Shown: piece after piece, positions 60,052 through 64,000 of the stretch
Position numbering within the stretch: the stretch's first letter is position 1
Layout of the letters: the number at the start of each line of letters is the position of its first letter
Assembly: GCF_030269925.1 (NCBI RefSeq)
Contig: NC_085127.1
Coordinates: forward strand, 1,371,501 to 1,435,500
DNA from: Bombyx mori
Taxonomy: Eukaryota; Arthropoda; Insecta; Lepidoptera; Bombycidae
DNA: 64,000 nt
Direction: 5' to 3'
The notes under the pieces: model-generated
Databases searched by the model: none
Told to the model about the DNA's origin: nothing
The model's input: only the letters and a program-made list of their open reading frames with translations
Translations under genes and position numbers: made by a program

Positions 60052-61680
60052 TTACCGGCGGAGTGAGGGGAGGACGTACGTATTTAATGACGCGTATACG
60101 TCGGCGTATTCCTGCACAACGGTGATAAAGTGTTGTGCAGTGGAGGCAGCGCGAATGGCGTCGCCCAAAGCGTTAACGCGCTCAAAGTTGATCGACTGAA
60201 AGAAGTCGATCGCTAAAGCGAGATTGTCGGACGCGGTCGGAGGGCAAGTCGCGGGAGAGGGACGAGTCGCGGGGGCGGGACGAATCGCGGAGGAGGGAGT
60301 TGTAGCCGTGTTCGTGTACGGCAGCGGTTTTGCCCAGGCCGAGACACTGGGCACCGCCGCCGGAACGAACGCTGGCTTAGCCTGCGACGCAGAGGGTGCC
60401 GAGGCTTTGATGTCTGGGCCGGAAGCTCGGAGGCGGTTTTGGCGGGCGACGCGGCGATTTATTTTAGGGGCTCGGGGGCAACCACGGTAATTCGCGGGGT
60501 GACCCTGTGTTCGACACAGGACGCAGCTAGGCGGTTCCGTCGCGGTTTTTTGGTCGCGAGCACAGAGGGCCGTGGCGTGATCGCCCAAACACTTAACACA
60601 TCGGGGGCGCGCGTGACAGTTACGGGAAGAGTGCCCGTACAATTGACAGTTATGGCACTGGCTAGGAGTGCCTTTTTTATGGGGGGCTTCGACAGCGATA
60701 CCAGAGAGCCTACAGACGGTCTGTGTGTTAAAGATTTTCTTACCCTCGGGGGTAGGCTGGAGAGCGACTAGAACCATATTATATGGCTCCCTACCGCGAC
60801 CGGTGTGCATACGGTGCACAGAATTCACTGGTAGGCCTTGTTCTAACAGGTCGGCTTTTACGAGCTCTACATCTAACTCTTTAGGGATTCCGCGTATTAC
60901 AACGCGGAGTTCGCGCTCCTCCTGGAGCGTATACGTATGGAAACTTATACGCTCCTTACGGAGGTAAGAAGAGAGGGCCCTATGGTCGTCGGGTGTTTGA
61001 ACCTTAATTTGAATGCCGTTCGCGAGGTTACGGGCATTCGTGAAATTTATATTTTTGGCCTTAAGGGCCAGGCAAACTCGATCCCAAGCTGCCTTCTCCT
61101 GAAGGATAACCGGGGGAGGGGTCTGGGTTTTATTTTGTGCCACCGGACGCGGCGACGGAGTGGCACGGGCTGGGGGCGCAACGGGAGTCTGAGGGCGGGG
61201 GCGCGACGCGTTCACGGCTTTGCTAATTTTAGCGGCCGCGGGAGCTCGAGACTCCGCGGCACGCTTCTTACCCTTCTGTACCAGGGTGAATCCATCCGTC
61301 GATGAGGCGGGGGCGAGGTCGACCTCCATGTCCGAGTCAGAGTCGGAGCACGAGGAGGCGGGTGCAGGCGACCTACGAGCAAGTGTAGGTGTTTTAGAGG
61401 GCGCGACGGAGGCCGCGGATGATCGCTCAGCTGAAACGATGGTCACGGCGGACGACGCAGCAGCTTTTCTCGCCAGTATAGGCGACACGGGAGCGGCAGG
61501 CACGACAGAGGCTGCGGTGCTCAATGCAGAAGCTCTGCACGCAGGTACAGGCGACGCAGGAGCAGCGAGCGCGGCGGAGTCCTCGAGAGGGCTCGCAGTG
61601 TGATTGGCCTTGAAGGCCAAAAACTCCGAGGCGAGCTGTGGGTGGCGAAGTCGGAGGAATTCCGCGAATACAGCGTCCAT
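60052..61680 (-). CDS. LINE element 2 ORF1: Gag-like nucleic-acid-binding protein
   Basis: I place the start at the ATG at 61680 (MDAVFAEFLRLRHPQLASEF), which aligns with the start of element 1 ORF1; the open frame reaches an earlier ATG at 61812 that would add 44 residues. 542 residues. Ala/Ser/Pro-rich N-terminal region, acidic patch (CSDSDSDMEVD), basic GKKRAAES, then LRVVIRGIPKELDVELVKAD and SVHRMHTGR. Three zinc knuckles: CHNCQLYGHSSRNC, CVKCLGDHATALC and CVLCRTQGHPANYRGC. The C-terminal part is Pro/Ala-rich followed by a helix. Same role as in element 1. Confidence 0.9.
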   Translation of the reverse strand: MDAVFAEFLRLRHPQLASEFLAFKANHTASPLEDSAALAAPASPVPACRASALSTAASVVPAAPVSPILARKAAASSAVTIVSAERSSAASVAPSKTPTLARRSPAPASSCSDSDSDMEVDLAPASSTDGFTLVQKGKKRAAESRAPAAAKISKAVNASRPRPQTPVAPPARATPSPRPVAQNKTQTPPPVILQEKAAWDRVCLALKAKNINFTNARNLANGIQIKVQTPDDHRALSSYLRKERISFHTYTLQEERELRVVIRGIPKELDVELVKADLLEQGLPVNSVHRMHTGRGREPYNMVLVALQPTPEGKKIFNTQTVCRLSGIAVEAPHKKGTPSQCHNCQLYGHSSRNCHARPRCVKCLGDHATALCARDQKTATEPPSCVLCRTQGHPANYRGCPRAPKINRRVARQNRLRASGPDIKASAPSASQAKPAFVPAAVPSVSAWAKPLPYTNTATTPSSAIRPAPATRPSPATCPPTASDNLALAIDFFQSINFERVNALGDAIRAASTAQHFITVVQEYADVYASLNTYVLPSLRR

Positions 61681-61845
61681 GATCGCTGAGTACCCAGGTG
61701 GAGCGGCCCCGGGTCTTGAAAAACACTCGCCTTGCGGCGAGGCCCCAACTTCTCGGACCTGAGCGGTTCTATTGAACACAGGTGGCAATGCGGCGCGATT
61801 ACTACAGGACAAAGAAAAAGCACAACAAAACAGAAATTACGAAAA

Positions 61846-61982
61846 GAAACAAAACAAATAAATACTTGCAGGAAACCACTTTGTCGGCAGATGTACCACG
61901 AACACAGAAACAACAAAAGGAAACAAAACAAATAAAAACTTCCAGAAAGAGCACTTAGTCGGCAGATGTACCACAAACACAG
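61846..61982 (-). repeat. two 74-bp tandem units in the LINE element 2 5' UTR
   Basis: GAAACAAAACAAATAAATAC..TCGGCAGATGTACCAC..AACACAG at 61846 recurs at 61920 with a few changes. Next to it (61982-62040) a shorter GCCGGGC-AACAAA motif is repeated three or four times. Confidence 0.75.
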
Positions 61983-62052
61983 GCCGCGCGAACAATGGCC
62001 GGGCTAACAAAAGCCGGGCGAACAAAGACCGGGCGATCGAGTGGACGATGAG

Positions 62053-62087
62053 CACGTCCGCACGTGACGGGTGCCTCTATCGGAATG
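62053..62087 (-). promoter_or_regulatory. internal Pol II promoter of LINE element 2 (Inr plus DPE)
   Basis: The element begins CATTCCG; GGACGTG is at element positions 29-35 (62059-62053), the same offset as in element 1. This equals +28 to +34 from the A. Confidence 0.75.
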
Positions 62088-62099
62088 AATGTCTTTAGT
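62088..62099. repeat. target-site duplicate, right of LINE element 2
   Basis: AATGTCTTTAGT, the partner of 56902-56913. Confidence 0.88.
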
Positions 62100-62265
62100 C
62101 TCGTAAAGCTCAACGTGTATATTTTATGACAGTCTGTTAAATTATTTAATATTAAGAAATTCAATGCTATGTAATGCTATGTAATGCTATCTGCTATCTA
62201 AAGTACTCATTTAAACACAATAAACTTGGAAGATTCAAATATCCTGTATTGTTTATTCGCAACTT

Positions 62266-62428
62266 GAGTCGCATTTCCGATCCGGTGGTAGATTCTGCGA
62301 AGCATTGCTCTTGCTTGGGCTAATGTTAGCAAAGTCCTCAGGTTAGAGCCCCGTGAGCTCACCTAGTCATTTGGTGAATCTAGTACGACCCCTCGAGGTC
62401 ACTAGAATAGGTAGGAAAAAAAAGGACA
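62266..62428 (+). repeat. variant Jockey-clade LINE tail
   Basis: GAGTCGCATTTCCGATCCGG..CTTGCTTGGGCTAATGTTAGC..CTAGAATAGGTAGG plus A tail. Same subfamily as 54002-54158 including the leader TCCTGTATTGTTTATTCGCA. Confidence 0.8.
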
Positions 62429-62640
62429 AACAAACAAACTTAATTTTTTAATTAATTTAATTAATTTAAACTTAATTTTTATTTAATTTTTATTTATTTT
62501 TTATTTTTAATAATTATTATTATATTGTAATACTTTGTATTAATTGTATGTATATTTACGGAGATATGTATGTGTATATGTATGTGTACATATATGTATA
62601 TGTATTTCACTGGAATGGTACACCGCGCGTAGTTCGTTTC
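62429..62640. repeat. low-complexity TTTAATT and TATGTATA tracts
   Basis: TTTAATT-type repeats at 62450-62520 and GTATATGTATGTG repeats at 62548-62602. Confidence 0.7.
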
Positions 62641-62646
62641 CAAATG

Positions 62647-62790
62647 ATTCTTGTCCACCTGATGGTTGTCTGGAAGAGATCGCTTTTAGCGATAAGACCG
62701 CCAATTGTACTTTTTGTTTTTAATGTATCGCACTGTTTATTTGTTTTTTGGTGTACAATAAAAAATACTCTCTCTCTCTCTCTCTCTCAA
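62647..62790 (+). repeat. LINE-like 3' end with terminal CT microsatellite
   Basis: CACCTGATGGTTGTCTGGAA..GCGATAAGACCG..AATGTATCGCACTGTTTATT..GTACAATAAAAAATACT followed by (CT)n. Second copy of the 31636-31970 element. Confidence 0.7.
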
Positions 62791-62889
62791 ACAAAGCAGG
62801 TAATTCTCTTATATCATGGTAGATACGTTCCTACAAAGTCCCATCTTATGCGAAACCGTGTTAGATTAGACTTGTACAAAAAGGAGAGT

Positions 62890-63085
62890 ACCTGCCTATT
62901 TCTGCCATAAAGCAGAAATGCGTTTCGGTTTGAAGGGTGGGGCAGCCGTTGTAACTATACTTGAGACCTTAGAACTTATATCTGAAGGTGGGTGGCGCAT
63001 TTACGTTGTAGATGTCTATGGGCTTCAGTAACCACTTAACACCAGGTGGGCTGTGAGCTCGTCCACCCATCTAAGCAATAAAAAA
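62890..63085 (+). repeat. Bm1-type SINE, 5'-truncated
   Basis: ACCTGCCTATTTCTGCC to CACCCATCTAAGCAATAAAAA. It abuts the next repeat directly. Confidence 0.87.
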
Positions 63086-63499
63086 GATGTGTGGTGTCGT
63101 GGGACACAGGACAGGAACGAAGTTCCTTATCATAAAAATATCAATTTTAAGATATATTTGAGGTATAAAGAAAATAAAACTGGAAGTTTCGCAACAACCC
63201 ACGGTCATTCGGTAACATGCGAACTTATTGTGGTACACTACATTCACGGTTGTTTGCTTAAGAGTTAGTGTATTGCGCAAACGGACGCTCTGAGATCGTG
63301 GTCAATGAATGATAAAAAAAATGTTATTTTTTGTACGTTATTACAAAGCTAAGTCGTACAATGTGTGCATTACTAATTTGTACGTTATTACAAAGTTAAG
63401 TCGTACACTGTGTGCATTACTAATAAAAATCTTACGTTACGGACGTTTTTTTCCCGGTTAGGATACCCCTCCGCGTCGTCCCATAAAGAACTTCGTTCC
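63086..63499. repeat. 400-bp interspersed repeat, copy C
   Basis: GATGTGTGGTGTCGTGGGAC to CGTCCCATAAAGAACTTCGTTCC. An internal 46-bp tandem duplication (TTTGTACGTTATTACAAAG..GCATTACTAA) distinguishes it from copy B. Confidence 0.65.
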
Positions 63500-64000
63500 A
63501 AAAATAAATAAATGAAAAACTAGTTTTCCGAATGAAACATCTCAACTAGGCATGTATGCATTTTTTATCTATTTGTTATACATAAAAAATAAGCTGTAAA
63601 TTTTCGATAGCCCCTATACATTGTGTGTTCACAGTGCATAATATATTTTTCTAAATAATTTTAAACCAAAATCTCGTTATAGGATTTTAAAAATACCGTG
63701 TTATAATAGAGTGTTGAAGAATTTTTCTTTTCGTGTTAAAGTTGAACTGTGTGGAATAATAAGGAGGGTTATTTGTATTTATTGTCTATGTCGAACACAA
63801 ACAAGTCAAGTCAATTTTTTTTTCTTAAATATAAAGACATAAAAGATAGACACATTTGTTTTGACAGCTTCCCAGGAAAACTGGCAAGGTTCTGGCGAGC
63901 CGCGTCACACGTGAAACCCTTCGCTTGAGAACCATGCATGATACTGTTAATTTCCTCGTCGGGTTTGCAATCTGTTCGGGTTCGATTCTCGACTCAGTAT
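63500..64000. other. right-end stretch
   Basis: GGAGGGTTATTTGTATT at about 63765 resembles the end of the MITE-like element at 11162-11517. GGGTTCGATTCTC near 63980 is a tRNA-type B-box match, possibly the start of a SINE cut by the window edge. Confidence 0.3.

Larger units (their letters stand above)
56914..62087 (-). mobile_element. full-length Jockey-clade LINE (element 2)
   Basis: 5174 bp on the minus strand: 5' UTR, ORF1, ORF2 and a 3' UTR of 252 bp ending TTTCAATCAT plus an A tail. It is bounded by 12-bp target duplicates AATGTCTTTAGT. Both ORFs are open. It is clearly related to element 1 but a different subfamily: ORF2 roughly 70-75% similar by eye, 3' UTR different except for the CCGCTGAGTTTCTCGCCGGA block. 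Confidence 0.95.

Noticed and set aside
63930..64000. Possible tRNA gene at the right edge (GGGTTCGATTCTC)
   Set aside because: The window ends before an acceptor stem could be tested and no A box was evident upstream.

Overview
The window looks like a stretch of a lepidopteran nuclear genome, most likely Bombyx (silkworm) or a close relative. It is AT-rich, has introns, and carries more than 25 copies of a roughly 450-bp tRNA-derived SINE that I recognise from memory as Bm1. It also carries Jockey-clade LINEs with the 3' tail common in Bombyx, lepidopteran-type Helitrons and a Bmmar1/maT-like mariner. Species and family names rest on recognition, not on a search. Most of the DNA is mobile-element sequence, and only two host genes can be supported, with a third suspected at the left edge.

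Layout. (1) 1-2600: a possible first coding exon (264-321, donor at 322) and a non-autonomous Helitron. (2) 2604-7642: an LTR retrotransposon on the minus strand with TACA target duplications and LTRs identical at 390 of 391 positions. Its interior is decayed and scrambled (gag, integrase and protease remnants) and hosts a Bm1 SINE that itself holds an R1-like LINE piece. (3) 7.7-21 kb: Bm1 copies, 5'-truncated LINE tails, MITEs and a mariner C-terminal remnant. (4) 22101-23403: a maT (DD37D) mariner with one frameshift and one nonsense codon. (5) 25-31.6 kb: two Helitrons, a Bm1 flanked by 85-bp direct repeats, and a complex tandem-repeat block (29.1-30.55 kb). (6) 32115-35931: the last two exons of a Spaetzle/neurotrophin-like cystine-knot growth factor on the plus strand; the intron holds a CR1-like LINE nested in a Bm1 copy. 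(7) 51057-38924: a complete four-exon ZIP-family zinc transporter on the minus strand. Its first intron contains a full-length Jockey-clade LINE (about 41306-46465) with two intact ORFs in the gene's orientation, plus a Penelope-type GIY-YIG fragment. (8) 52-64 kb: a second Helitron copy, LINE tails, an apparently intact DD41D mariner (55471-56780) with perfect 24-bp inverted repeats, and a second full-length Jockey-clade LINE (56914-62087) with a 12-bp target duplication.

How the parts relate. The host genes are independent: one is a secreted ligand activated at a furin-type site, the other a membrane metal importer. Two LINEs and one mariner look structurally competent. Bm1 and the nonautonomous elements would depend on proteins supplied in trans. 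The most informative result is that target duplications fix the 5' ends of both long LINEs, and a DPE-type promoter motif then falls at exactly the same offset in each. I found no CRISPR array, rRNA gene, convincing free-standing tRNA gene or bacterial-type operon, and nothing I would call an unambiguous new biological system.
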